From Doryteuthis pealeii (Eukaryota > Mollusca > Cephalopoda > Myopsida > Loliginidae), in the NCBI GenBank assembly GCA_023376005.1, contig CM042151.1, positions 80,706,199 through 80,770,198 on the forward strand: a stretch of 64,000 nt of DNA, read 5' to 3'. Under the pieces are notes generated by a model. That model did no database searches. It saw nothing but the letters and a program-made list of their open reading frames with translations, and was not told the DNA's origin. How positions within the stretch are numbered: the first letter of the stretch is position 1; the number at the start of each line of letters is the position of its first letter. Shown here piece after piece: positions 41,261-52,465 of this stretch. A program made the position numbers and the translations under genes.

Positions 41261-41638
41261 CTAAGCAAAATAAAAAACACCCTCCGGGCGATGTAAAAAT
41301 AGATTTTTGAAACATATTGCCCGAGGGATGGGAGATAAAAATTCAATGTCAGTGAGTTTGTACTCTAAGTAAGTAAAATGATCAAATTCATTAAAGGATT
41401 AAAAAAATAAAACAATTTGAAATGTAAACTTTAAATATGTATTAAGATAAAACAAACTATATATATTCATGTATTTATTAAAACTTGTTTAAAAAACAAT
41501 GAGAACTGTCTAATGTTGCATATTCAAATTTTGAGTGTATTTATTCTATGTTATGACGATTTTGGGTAATGTGACGTAAGCAGTGGCGTAAGCAGTGTTA
41601 CAGACAAAAAACGGAAGCAAATCTCCATTATTAATAGA
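41261..41638 (-). mobile_element. Helitron-like element, second subfamily, with empty site nearby
   Basis: In reverse complement it starts TCTATTAATAATGGAGATTTG and ends with the hairpin GCCCGGAGGGTG, T-rich sequence and GCTTAG. It sits between ATTATCATTA and TAAAGATCAT. The paralogous sequence at 41931-41960 reads ATTATCATTATAAAGTTCAT without the insert. The insertion is thus exact, between A and T, with no duplication. Confidence 0.8.
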
Positions 41639-42085
41639 TAAAGATCATACAAGATTTTTGAATTTGACCCAAGACCCAGAAGCTGCCAACCTTGTATGGT
41701 TAGATTGCACACACTGCAACAATATGCACACACTGTTAACTTAAATTTAAATTATATAACTGTGTAAAATTATTATTTTATCTTTTTCTAAATAATGACT
41801 TTAATGCATAGAAGACATAAAACTCTGAAATCATTAAAATATTTTTAACGGTTTCATATAATTTTTGAATAGTTTTTGTCCAAAAAATTGTGTTATACCC
41901 TAAGAAAATAGTTCAGCAGTTCTAAGAGAGAAGTTCATTATCATTATAAAGTTCATAAAAGATATTTTTCAATTTGTCCTATGACCCAGAAGCTGCCAAT
42001 CTTTCACAGCCAGATTGCACACACCGTAGCTATATGTGCACACTGTTAACCTCAACTTAAATTTCAATCATGACTGTGTTCATAT
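41639..42085. repeat. Direct repeat pair
   Basis: About 41639-41775 and 41945-42085 share GACCCAGAAGCTGCCAA, AGATTGCACACAC and CACACTGTTAAC. The duplicated segment includes the Helitron target. Confidence 0.75.
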
Positions 42086-42289
42086 TATTTGTATTAGGAA
42101 TACTTGAAATCATATAACTGGGCAAATAAATGATTATCATTAAATCAAAAGATTTACTTGAAACAATATAATTCTGTCAAAATCATTAGAATTAGAATGG
42201 AACACTTGAAACTATATAACTGTGTGCAAATTATTTGTATTAAGAATAGTTACTTAAAGCTATAATTAAACCCTGCCAATGGCATTTTT

Positions 42290-42850
42290 AAGCAAGGAAT
42301 TCAAAAATGCTATAAAAAAAGTCTGGAAGTCAACCAATTTTAAGTAATTGATGATTTCTGATTTTTTCCTAGCAAGATCAATATCCCAATGTGGCACTGA
42401 ATCTAAGACAAAAAATTTTTCTATTATTATTTCACATATATTGAACATTATTTGTACCAAAAACATAGTTTGGTGTTTGCCCAGAACCGAAGCTACATCA
42501 TCAGTTAAAATTTTGCAAATCAGAAATCATTAATAATTTAAAACTGGTTAACTTCCAGACGTTTTTGATAGCATTTTTGGATTCCTTGGGCAAAAATAAT
42601 TTTATAAACCACTTTTTAAGACTAGGGAAGCTCTAGAACTCATTTTACAGACAAAAATAAATTACAAAAAGTCACTATTTTTTGCAACCCCCCTCAAATT
42701 TGGAGAGCTAAAAATCAACATAACTCCATTAATTCTTGGAATTGGAAGCTCAAATTTTGGGGAATGTCTAATTTTAACATAGTCCATACCTGTACAAAAA
42801 TTGAAAGGGGTGGGTGACATGGCCTAGATAATTTGATATGGAATTACCTA
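42290..42850. mobile_element. Inverted-repeat element related to 380-857
   Basis: 42291-42365 and 42505-42586 form 75-bp arms (AGTCTGGAAGTCAACC against GGTTAACTTCCAGACG). Beyond them lies sequence of the 380-857 family, including TTTACAGACAAAAATAAATT and the terminus GATATGGAATTACC. Confidence 0.65.
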
Positions 42851-43384
42851 AATAGTTGTTCTCTGCTTTAAAGTGTATATTGTGTCACATTCTTCCTATG
42901 GCAGGGGGTGGTGTGTTGAATAGATATGTGACATGAATTTCAATCTCTTATATTATGAAAAAAATATATCCCTTGATACCAGGGATGAAAAAACTGATGA
43001 ACATATTGGTTACAAAAACTATGCATGTTTATTTTCAATGTTAATATTTCTTTAATGACCTGTCTCTATTGGGAAGTGGTGGTTTGGGTTTTGTTTTTTT
43101 TTGTTACACAATGGAGGAAAGATTTACTCTTTAATTTATAAGACATAATTCACCCTCAAATTAGTTAACTGTCTCTCTTATGGTATGGAACTCAATTACC
43201 TTTTTGAATATAACTAAAATTCTCTAGCCATTAAAGAAATATCCACACAATTTTTTAAACTTTCCCATGATTGTTTCAACTGGGATTGAATCCTGATCTG
43301 CTACCTGTCAGTCACATCTCCACACATTTACTAGGTTGACAAGAATATACACTGTCTTGTAATCAAGTCATGGTGATAATCATT
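42851..43384. other. No supported gene
   Basis: Nothing recognised. Confidence 0.4.
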
Positions 43385-43575
43385 TTTCTTGACTCTCTCT
43401 CACCATCCATGTCTATCAGCTATTGATCTTGGCAGGTCTTCTATACTGCATCCAGTGTCCATACAGAGTTGATGAATTTAAGTTTTTTGATGGTTGGCCA
43501 ACATTGGTGTGTCCATGTGTAGGAGTCCACCTGGAGAACCACATTAGATTATATCATTTCTTTTTGAAAAACTTT
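43385..43575. repeat. Repeat family E copy
   Basis: CATCCATGTCTATCAGC, GCATCCAGTGTCCATAC and GGTTGGCCAACATTGGTGTG match the other family members in order. Confidence 0.55.
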
Positions 43576-43603
43576 TAAAGTTTTCAGGTATTGAAGCTTT
43601 TGG

Positions 43604-43786
43604 ACCAAGTAACCAATAAGCATCCCAGCTGGGAGCTGTTTTGAAAGGAACACATTTTGCATTTCACTGTAAACTCCTGGTTGTTTACAAACATCAGACA
43701 ATTTTTTTGCATTAGAATTTCACCGAAATTAGTTATTTCATGTTGTTGTTAATTCAATAGGTGGGGTGCTTATTGGTTACTTAGTT
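43604..43786. mobile_element. Short inverted-repeat element, internally deleted relative of 53254-53876
   Basis: Ends ACCAAGTAACCAATAAGCA and TGCTTATTGGTTACTTAGT are inverted. The interior shares ACAATTTTTTTGCATTAG and GTTATTTCATGTTGTTG with the larger copy. Confidence 0.7.
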
Positions 43787-44590
43787 CTTTTGACACAAGA
43801 AAACATTTTCCTTGTAATTAAAGTGAAAATATGAATTTTTCTTTTACCAAAATTTGATTGAACAGTAGCTTGACCTCATTGGAAAAACTTGCATTTGAAA
43901 CTATATTTGAATTATTTTTCTTTGTTGAAATAAATTGTTTGATTAGTTTTAACTTGTAAATAGTGTTTCCTTTGTTTTCTCCTCTGATTTTGTGTTGTGT
44001 TTCTTTGTATGTCATTTAAAGATGTCATCAGATAGCAAGGTTTAATTTGTTTGATTACAAAAATAAAACAAACAATATGAAAATAAGATATCCCATAATT
44101 CCACTTCTGCTGAAAGGTAAACTTTCGGCGCCAAAAGAAGAACTGAGTCTTTTTCAATGCCGTGACAGCTCACTGGATATACAAGAAGTGCTAACCTCTT
44201 AAAACAAACAGTCCATACTTTTATAATATTAATTTATTTGCTACATTATAAAAAAAGCTACCACAATAGAAGCCCATAAGTATCCTTTCTGTAAAATATT
44301 TTAAAGGCAAAAATCTTATTGAAATTTATTCTACAGTGTAGTCCAAAAATCTTTTCACCTCCTACCAAAATATAACACCTAATTAACTATGATTATATGA
44401 ATTAAATTGCTGGGAATGAAATTGAAAATTATTATTAATAATATTATCATTATTATTATTATTATTATTAATAATGATATACTAATTATATTATTATCAA
44501 AACAAAAAATAATGAAATTTAAAATATGCAAAGGTGACAAGATGTTCAGACTATCATGTACTTATCTCTCTTATTGAATGACTTTAAATC
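43787..44590. other. No supported gene
   Basis: Minus-strand open frames here (to 81 codons) are Lys/Asn/Ile-rich, as expected of AT-rich DNA. A (TAT)n-like tract lies at about 44430-44470. Confidence 0.4.
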
Positions 44591-44660
44591 AGTGGTTCCC
44601 AACGTGGGGAATACATCCCATGTGGGGAGGGGGAGTTTAATTGGCAATTTTTGAAATATA
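44591..44660 (+). mobile_element. hAT-type terminus fragment
   Basis: TCAGTGGTTCCCAACGTGGGG matches the classic hAT end. The partner end was not found; the sequence passes at about 44650 into ATATAAACTTTAAATATG, which also occurs in the Helitron-like element at 41410. Confidence 0.5.
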
Positions 44661-45699
44661 AACTTTAAATATGTATTAAAAAATTTTGTTTTTTTGTCTT
44701 TTTTTGCTGGGAATTTACAAACTTAATTCCACATGAAAAAAGAGATACCTTTTTATCTCTGATAAGTGCAGATACTCATCTTCATATATTCTACACAGGA
44801 TACTTTAAACTCAATGAACAATGCAAAAACATGAAGACGACATTTCAAGACATATGAGGTGTTCGTTTTATCAACAGGGACTTACAAAAAAAGATAAGAG
44901 GGAGATAACCTGACTCTTATACACAAACATGGGATTCAGGGCAGATAACTCTGACCCCAAAATTATTAGTATCTGTGAGTTTTATCAAGTACTTTCTAGA
45001 GTGAATTTCAACAATTTTGATTAAATATTTTTTGTGTACTATCTAGTTTGATAGGTACCCTTATTTTATTGTACACAAATATTTCAATAGATTTATTGAC
45101 TTTTTTTTGGATTATTTGACATGGAATTACCCCACTATGAGGTTGAGTTGAAAAGACTCCACTAAGTGAAAACACATTGAAAAACCTTGTTTAGCACATT
45201 TGTAAAAATTTTTGGACTAAAACATGCTTCTCTGTACACATTCCACTTTCTTCTGTTAAGTTAACATGTTTTCTCAGCCACCAAAAATTTGATGATTGGC
45301 CTCTCTTCATGGATTAAAGCTGGTTCTGGATGCGAGAATCAGTTAAGAAGTTTCATTACATCTAAAAATAAAATTACCCTTTCCAGAAAAAGGCCCAAGT
45401 GTGTAATCATTTCCTAGAATAAATTTTCTCTTTTTTTGCCATCAAAATCTAGTGGGTCTGTGACCAGCTATCCCCTGCCTAGACAATATAAATCTGATAT
45501 TAAAAAGATAGACCTAAAATATTTTACTGCTGCTGGACAAAATATTAGTTCAGAATTTCAAGAATGATAACAAAGTGTAATATTTAAGATAATTCAGAAC
45601 TGACACACAAGTAGTTACAAAAAAAAGAACTGTAAAAACATTTGTGTACACTGTACACATACAAAATTAATATACACACAAAATCATATTTATAAATTA
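44661..45699. other. No supported gene
   Basis: Contains a lone GGTAATTCC-type terminus at about 45105-45133 (family of 380-857). Nothing else recognised. Confidence 0.4.
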
Positions 45700-46625
45700 T
45701 TGCTTATTACCAAAAATATATAAATACATAAAAAGACATCATCTGTTCAACTTAACCTCCTGTTATTTGTTTTGCTGTTTTCTTGTTTTATTTGTAATTC
45801 ACTTCAGTATTAATCTTTTATCACAGATACCCAGAAACTCCTCTGCTACCATATTAAGCTGTCTTTAGTTTAGTGATTTGTTTTACTAATTTGCTACACA
45901 TGCTTTGCCTTGTAATAGGTGCATGGTGCTAAATTCAAACTTTCTTTCTCTTTGGACTGGTGATCATTTAAGGTTGGACGGCCCTCATCTATCTCTGCTG
46001 AATTATAGGGTGTGGCGATATTTACATCCGACCCTAAGTGTCACTGGATCTAAAAGAGGAGGATTTCTTATCTTCAATTTTTGCCGTTAAAGTTTGCAGG
46101 ACTGATACATAAGTAAGCAATTTAAACAAATGTACATAAAATTAATCCACACATATGAAAAAAAATTATCATTACTAAAAATATATAAATACATAAAAAG
46201 ACAACATCTGTTCAATTCAAACTCCTGTTATTTGTTTTGCTGTTTGCTTGTTTTATTTAAGATTAACTTCAGCATTAATCTTTTATCATAGATACACAGA
46301 AGACTCCTCTGCTACAATACAGTAACTCATTTTGATCATTACCAAAAATATATAAATACATAAAAAGACAACATCTGTTCAACTCAACTCCTGTTATTTG
46401 TTTTGCTGTTTGCTTGTTTTATTTATGATTAACTTCAGCATTAATTTTTATCACAGATACACAGAAGACTCCTCTGCTACAATACAGTAACTCATTTTGA
46501 TCATTACCAAAAATATATAAATACATAAAGAGACAATGTGTTCAACTCAACCTCCTGTTATTTCTTTTCTGTTTGCATGTTCATTTCAGCAATAAATTTT
46601 TTATCACAGTTACCAAGAAGGATCC
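45700..46625. repeat. ~165-bp tandem repeat, about four units, one displaced
   Basis: ACCAAAAATATATAAATAC recurs at 45709, 46174, 46341 and 46505. Each unit also carries CTCCTGTTATTTGTTTTGC or a close form and TATCACAGATACACAGAAG-type sequence. A ~300-bp different segment (about 45850-46110) separates the first unit from the rest. Confidence 0.8.
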
Positions 46626-46960
46626 TCTGAATAAGTCTGAAAGAAAATGTAATCTTATGATTGGAGTTCAGACTCGCTTACTACAATGTCGCAGTCCAGC
46701 ACATTAGTCTCTATGCCATAGTGTTGGCTAAATACATATAAGCTTTAAAAAAATATACCCAAACTTTTGAGAGATTGCCCATGATTAAGAAATTAAAACA
46801 ATTTTGATAAATATTAATAATAAGCAATCAGTTCAATGTGAGTCCAGATTTGCATTGTTATAGATGATTTTTTCAAATATGAAGATTCACAAACTTGACA
46901 AAAATTTGGCTGCTCTCACATATATCAACAAAAGTTTATAAAAGCTGCCAAGATGGAAAA

Positions 46961-47426
46961 GTCTACAGTTAAAATTGCAAATCGTCGTCAAACTTAAGAC
47001 GGAAAAATTTGGCTTGGTCGTAGATTTTAATGAATTTAATCGTTACTAAGGACATGATTTATGTTATTTTTTACTTTTTTTTTAACTGTGTTGTGTTTTT
47101 AACCGTTTTGTTGGACTTATTTTCCTAAAGAAGGCTGCAAGGAACTAATTTTTAAGGGAAATAAATATTTTCTGTGAATTTATTAACATAAAAAACATGG
47201 ATTATTACACTTTTGGTCATCCATACTTAAAACATGCGTCACCTGTAATATTGAAATAGAAATTACGTTTTTTGTTTGTACATTTTTATTAATCTATTTT
47301 TTTTCCTTTAACACAACTAACAGTTAAAATTTAAGTTAAAAATAACATAAATTCATTAAAATCTATTCCCAAGCAAATTTTCCTGTTTTAATTTTGACTA
47401 CGATTTGCAGTTTTAACCAAGTCTAC
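46961..47426. mobile_element. Fold-back element with ~110-bp arms
   Basis: AAAATTGCAAATCGTCGTCA and TAGATTTTAATGAATTTAA on the left oppose TAAATTCATTAAAATCTAT and TGACTACGATTTGCAGTTTT on the right. No coding capacity. Confidence 0.7.
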
Positions 47427-47475
47427 ATACCTCATAAGATTATAATTTCTCTTCATTTTTTTATATTTAGTTCCA

Positions 47476-47695
47476 ACGGTTTAGCTCAGTCGGTAGAGTT
47501 CGGCTAGGAATCACAAGGTTCTTGGTTCAATACGGCCCTCATCAATTTAGTGTATGAGTAGCTCAGGGATCTGTGCGGTAAAGTGAGGAGCTGATGTAGG
47601 TGTGTCACTCCACCTCAGATGCTAAAATAATCTTCTTGATCTAGCGCTAGTGAAAAGGGGATAGACTCCCTCACTGTCTTTACTTTTTTTTAGTT
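47476..47695 (+). mobile_element. SINE family A at the 3' end of ZNF-3
   Basis: The head is GGTTTAGCTCAGTCGGTAGA. TTTAGTTC borders both sides as a short duplication. The right border lies inside the relic of a final ZNF-3 finger. Confidence 0.85.
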
Positions 47696-47733
47696 CTTTG
47701 AAAGGAAAGGTACACTTCACAAGAATACCCTTC

Positions 47734-49122
47734 CTATCTTGTGTGTATTCGTGAATGTCGCAGTAAATTTGATCTGTGTGCAAAAGAAGATCTACAAACA
47801 CCACAAGAATATGGTCTCTCTCCAGTATGCGTTCGCATATGATGTACCAAATCTGACTTTACTGCAAAAGAATGTCCACATACTTCACAAGAATATGGTT
47901 TCTCACCTGTGTGTATTTGCAAATGCCGAACTAAATTTGACCTTTGTGCAAAAGAAGACTTACACACCTCACAAGAATATGGTTTCTCACCAGTGTGCGT
48001 TCGCATGTGCTCTACCAGATGTGGTTTTAATGTAAAAGAATATCCACATACTTTACAGGAATATGGTTTTACACCTTTGTGTATTTTCAAATGTCGCAAT
48101 AAATTTGACCTGTTTGTAAAGGAAGAACTACACACTTCACAGGTAAATGGTCTCTCTCCAGTATGTGTTCTCATATGATCTACCAACACTGACTTTATTG
48201 TGAAAGAATATCCACATACTTCACAAGAATATGGTCTCTCTCCAGTGTGTTTCATCAAATGTTTCATTAGATTTGACTTTTGTGCAAAGGAAGAACTACA
48301 CACTTCACAAGTGTGTGTTTTCATATGATAGGCCAAATTTGACTTCCTTAAGAAAGAAGAGCCATAGGTTTCACAAGAAAACTGTTTATCTCCAATGTGT
48401 GTTTGCATATGTAGTTTCAAGGTGTAATGCTGTGTAAATGCTGATCCACACACTTTACAAGAATATGGTTTCTCTTTTGTATGTGTCCGCATATGTCTTG
48501 ATAAACTCGAAGTTAGTGAAAATGTCATCTTACACACCTCACATGAATATGGTTTCTCTCCAGTATGTGTTCGCATGTGTTCCTTCAACTTGTGCTTCTT
48601 TGAAAATGCATATCCACACACTTCACAAGAATGTGGTTTCTCTTCAGTGTGTCTTTGAATATGACGGAGCAAATCTCCTTTTTGTAAAAAAGAAGAGTTA
48701 CACATTTCACAAGGATGTGGTTTCTCACCAGTGTGTGTTCGCATATGTCCTTTTAAGTGAAAATTATGAGAAAATATTTTACCACACACTTCACAAGGAT
48801 AAAGTCCCTGTTTTGTGTGTGTTTGCATGTGTCTTTTTAAACTGGAACTTTTTATAAATTTGGATTCACATACATCACAAGAATGTAGCTTCTCTTCAGT
48901 GTGTCTTTGCATGTGTATTTCTACAGATGAACTCTCTGGAAACACCAATCCACATACTTTGCAGGTGTAAGGATTCTCTTCTCTGTGTGCTTGCATGTGC
49001 TTTTTAAAATCTGAACTCAGTGAAAATGAAGATTCACACACCTCACAATAATACGGTTTCTCTCCAGTGTGTATTTTTACATGTTCTTCCAACTCGGAAC
49101 TCAGAAAAATGCTGATCCACAA
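47734..49122 (-). CDS. C2H2 zinc-finger protein ZNF-3 (16 fingers, damaged ends; possibly a pseudogene)
   Basis: The open frame of 462 codons starts mid-finger. Its first codon is TTG and the first in-frame ATG is 48994-48996 (residue 43). Fingers start at residues 24, 52, 80, 108, 136, 164, 192, 220, 248, 270, 298, 326, 354, 382, 410 and 438. Finger 9 has Cys to Tyr at its second ligand (CETYG) and is fused to finger 10 by loss of six residues. Fingers 10-16 alternate between two types, a GYSF/VDHMRTH type and an SSSF/RHL-IH type, so a two-finger unit has been duplicated. Upstream, a finger reading [11 protein letters not shown] is out of frame by one base. Downstream, TAG cuts off a further finger relic (GYSCEVYLSF). 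If expressed, an upstream exon or the internal ATG must supply the start. Confidence 0.75.
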   Translation of the reverse strand: MWISIFLSSELEEHVKIHTGEKPYYCEVCESSFSLSSDFKKHMQAHREENPYTCKVCGLVFPESSSVEIHMQRHTEEKLHSCDVCESKFIKSSSLKRHMQTHTKQGLYPCEVCGKIFSHNFHLKGHMRTHTGEKPHPCEMCNSSFLQKGDLLRHIQRHTEEKPHSCEVCGYAFSKKHKLKEHMRTHTGEKPYSCEVCKMTFSLTSSLSRHMRTHTKEKPYSCKVCGSAFTQHYTLKLHMQTHIGDKQFSCETYGSSFLRKSNLAYHMKTHTCEVCSSSFAQKSNLMKHLMKHTGERPYSCEVCGYSFTIKSVLVDHMRTHTGERPFTCEVCSSSFTNRSNLLRHLKIHKGVKPYSCKVCGYSFTLKPHLVEHMRTHTGEKPYSCEVCKSSFAQRSNLVRHLQIHTGEKPYSCEVCGHSFAVKSDLVHHMRTHTGERPYSCGVCRSSFAHRSNLLRHSRIHTR

Positions 49123-49330
49123 ACTTCACAAGAATGTGGTTTGTCTTTTGTGAATGTTTGTATGAATGTTTCTTTTTTCTTCATTGTAACAAAGTGCCAA
49201 TTTACAAACCCTCCAAAAGTAAGGTTTCTTAAAACTGTATTATTTTCAACTTAGAAAACTCTAAAAATTCTGATCTACACATTTCACATATAGAGGTTTT
49301 CTATCAAGGGTATTTTCTCTGATATATGTT
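49123..49330 (-). pseudogene. Decayed upstream fingers of ZNF-3
   Basis: Immediately upstream on the minus strand [11 protein letters not shown] runs into a one-base frameshift. Farther up CEMCRSEFLEFSKLK ends in a stop. These were fingers of the same array. The piece around CEMCRSEF is duplicated at 49715-49835. Confidence 0.7.
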
Positions 49331-49377
49331 GGAAAAGACAATTGTTGTGGTCACCTAATTTAATGTTGTGTTTATGT

Positions 49378-49690
49378 TCATAAATACATTTTTTTTTTTT
49401 AGGTTTCTGGAGGTTTTACCTATGTACTTTTTATGACAGTCCATACATGGAATCCTGTATATGCCTGATTCAGATTTTACATGTTTTCAAGAGTTTTTGT
49501 CAATTATATTGTGTATTGTTTTTGAGGCTAGGGTGACAGTTTTGATTTCTAGGTTGTTTAAATTTTTATTTATGGTGCTGTGGGTATGGTTGTCAGGTAG
49601 AATTATGTATCTATGTGGGGTTGGATTTGTGTGTGTGGTGGCTTGGATTGGTTCTTGGTGTGGATTTTGAGGGCTTTGGCCGTAGCGTAT
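49378..49690 (-). pseudogene. Penelope-like element fragment with GIY-YIG motif
   Basis: On the minus strand the frame contains SGIYRIPCMDCHKKYIGK and TSRNLKK after a stretch with LPDNHTHSTINKNLNN. GIY---C-DC---YIG-T-R-L--R is the start of the GIY-YIG endonuclease domain of Penelope-like retroelements, here just after the end of the RT thumb region. Only this ~100-residue fragment survives, with at least one stop. It lies between two copies of a decayed zinc-finger exon. Confidence 0.75.
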
Positions 49691-49714
49691 TGTGTGAAGG
49701 ATTTGGGATATGAG

Positions 49715-49835
49715 AGGTTTTGAAAGTAAGGTTTTTTACAACTTTATCTTTTCAAACCAGAAAACTCTAAAAATCCTGACCTACACATTTCACATATAGA
49801 GGATGTCTATCAAGGGTATTTTTTCTGTTTTAAAT
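49715..49835 (-). pseudogene. Second copy of the decayed zinc-finger exon
   Basis: CEMCRSGFLEFSGLKR parallels CEMCRSEFLEFSKLK at 49215-49330, and flanking sequence (TCTATCAAGGGTATTTT, AGTAAGGTTT) is shared. The arrangement is copy, Penelope fragment, copy. Confidence 0.7.
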
Positions 49836-50165
49836 GGGCTAGCTTAGTTGGTTGAGCGTTTTTTAAAGTGTAGAGCATACTTTCTCATTTTTAAACGGGT
49901 TAGTTCAGTCTGTAGAGCATATTTTCTTTTTTTAAATGGGTTAGCTCAGTCAGTAGAGCGTTCAGCTAGAAACCATGAGGTTCTTAGTTTGATACCGGCC
50001 CTTGCCAACTCAGCATATGAGTAGCACAGGGATCTGTGCAGTAAAGTAAGGAACTGATGGTAGGTGTGGCGCTCCACAACAGACACAAAAACAATCTCCT
50101 TGGTCTAGCTAGTAAAAGGGGATAGACTCCCTCTGATTGGCTGATACCAACTTTAGACCACCCCA
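49836..50165 (+). mobile_element. SINE family A preceded by two extra A-box heads
   Basis: Three heads occur in a row: GGGCTAGCTTAGTTGGTTGA at 49836, GGGTTAGTTCAGTCTGTAGA at about 49898, and GGGTTAGCTCAGTCAGTAGA at about 49938. Only the third continues into a full SINE body. Confidence 0.8.
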
Positions 50166-50277
50166 TGAATTTTAAACATTGACTTATTGAACATTCCTGG
50201 TTATATCACCAGAAAATATAGTTTCTTACCAAATTTACATTTTTAGCTTAAAATAAAAACTCCTTCTAAAAATAATA

Positions 50278-50721
50278 GCAAAAAAAAAAAAACACCCTCT
50301 GGACAGTGTAAAAGTTAATTTTTTAAAGATATTGTCTAAGTGGGTGGGAGTTTGTTTTGTTTTATGACAGACGACTCATACACAATTCTACAAAATATCA
50401 TTAACATTAAACAAATATTTTAATTTTAGGGTAAAAAATATTTTAGAAAACAATTTATCTCAATTTTATTGATGTCCATAAGTATGTATAAGGATTTTTT
50501 GCTCTTTCGTAAAAAAATGTAACAGATTTTTGAAATCTTATATGTTTTAAATCTCATATGAAATGTTTTTTTCAAATAAAATCAGTTTCTCACAGTTAAG
50601 TTCAAATTAATTCAAACAAGATTGTTCTTAATTCTATGTATTGAAGAATTTAGATAATGTGATGTAAGCAGTGACGTACTTTTTGGTTACAGAGATCGAA
50701 TCTCCATTATTACTAGATAGA
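50278..50721 (-). mobile_element. Helitron-like element, second subfamily
   Basis: The inverted 3' region has AAAACACCCTCTGGACAGTG. The 5' end reads TAATAATGGAGATT in reverse complement, with GTGATGTAAGCAGTGACGTA conserved next to it. The exact borders are unclear. Confidence 0.65.
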
Positions 50722-52465
50722 CATTTTGTGTATTGAGTTTATCCACTTTTTTTTTCTTTTTAAAAATCTATTTATGAATACATGAAAATTAATCATCACA
50801 TTTCACTGTGTTTTCTTTCCTAATTAATATTTCAATTCACATAGTAGTTTCTTTATTAAGCATTTATATAGGGCCATGAAATTAGTTCATTTGTTTCCCA
50901 CCTATGTTGATATCTATGAATAAAATAGATGCTTCACTGAAGAAAATAGTAGATATTTGCATTTAGGATTATTACATTAAAATCACTTTTTAATTTTTGG
51001 AATCATTAGTTTTCAGGTGGATTTTGTTTTCATACCTACATTTGGATTTTAGTTCTAATCATTTGCTCAAAGATTTTATTCTGGGAAGGTGACTGTCGAT
51101 ATTCTTTTCTTCTAGGCAAACATTACAATGTTTTGAGATATTGTAAGCTGGTACTAATGTTCTTACTTTCCAAGTTATTTTTCATGTATTTTCATTTGAT
51201 TTTTTTCAGGTATTAAATGAGTCTAGAAAGTGTTGTGTTGTTTTTGTATTTTGTTTGGTTAAATGAGGTTTTTTGTGTGTAACTTCTTTTTCCTGTGACC
51301 TTCTGTTATGCCCTTATATATTTTATGTTTTCTTTCGATCTTATGGTGGCTTGTATGTAATGTTTGTAGGCAATTTCCATTTAGGAGACATTCATGTCTT
51401 ATTCTGCAATCACAAATGGGTCTTTTTGTTGATTATTACATTATAGTCTGGGTTTGATTGAATCCAGTGTCAGCATGAGTATATTTAAAGAAAAAGAAAG
51501 ATCCTGTTCTTTATACAACATTTACACATGAACTCTTCTTATAGATTAGAGTTTATTTAAAAACATCTTGCCGTCTTTGACAGTGAAATATTATCATCAG
51601 ATGAGTTCATTCATTTTCCATAACAACTGAAATCTGTAAATGAAGAAAAGATATAATTACAAATATACTTATACATCATTTACAATTATAAAATTATATT
51701 AAATAAGTCCAACATAATATTTAGCCATAAATACAGGGTAGGAAAATACAAATAGAAAATATAAATGAGTTTTTCTGGTTTATTTGCATATTAACCTTCA
51801 TGGGTTATTTAATGCTATACCTATCCTTGTAGAAGAACAGTAGTGGTAATATTCAATTCATAGCTGGAGGGTGTAGGGGTTCATACTTTTCCCAAGGATA
51901 TCCCTATTGTATCAATTTCCTGTTTCGAGAGGCCTACATACACAAGTGTCCTGTAGTTTGGTAGGCACTAAAAGAGACTGGTTCCTTTGTTTTGGTGCTA
52001 AAACTTTAATTTTTAGTAGAATACAAATTATGGAATCTTTTCCTTTCTATTGTTTCATTTTTTATTTAGACTTTCTTAATTTATTAACTCTTTTCCTACA
52101 AATTTCCCTACACATTTGTACCAAATTTCTTGGTATTTTTTACCTGTATGATGGGATATTGCAAAAGGATCACGTACCAGTTTTAGTGTTAGTTCACAGA
52201 CAAAATGAAAGATGGCAGAGGTGTTCATATAGTAATTTTTCAGTGTAAAAAAGTGATTCATGCAAGAGCTGCTACCCACCGGTTTTCAATAGGATCATAG
52301 TATTGGAAGAGCTGCTGTGAGCGGTTTAAAGGAGGCAAAGATTTAGTCCCCACAACCCTAATGATCTCCATGCTTTTATTAACATCTAAAATTTAGACAC
52401 TCCGACTTTAGAATTAGTTTTTAAGAACACGACTTTTGGATCCAGGCTGGGCATTTTGCCTGATA
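50722..52465. other. No supported gene
   Basis: AT-rich. A 113-codon frame at 51907-52248 is Leu/Phe-rich and without a domain. A family B scrap lies at about 51855-51905 and a family D 3' scrap (ACCTTCATGGGTTATTTAATG) at about 51790. Confidence 0.4.

Noticed and set aside
51907..52248. 113-codon Leu/Phe-rich frame
   Set aside because: Low-complexity hydrophobic composition typical of T-rich DNA; no signal peptide pattern or domain that I trust.
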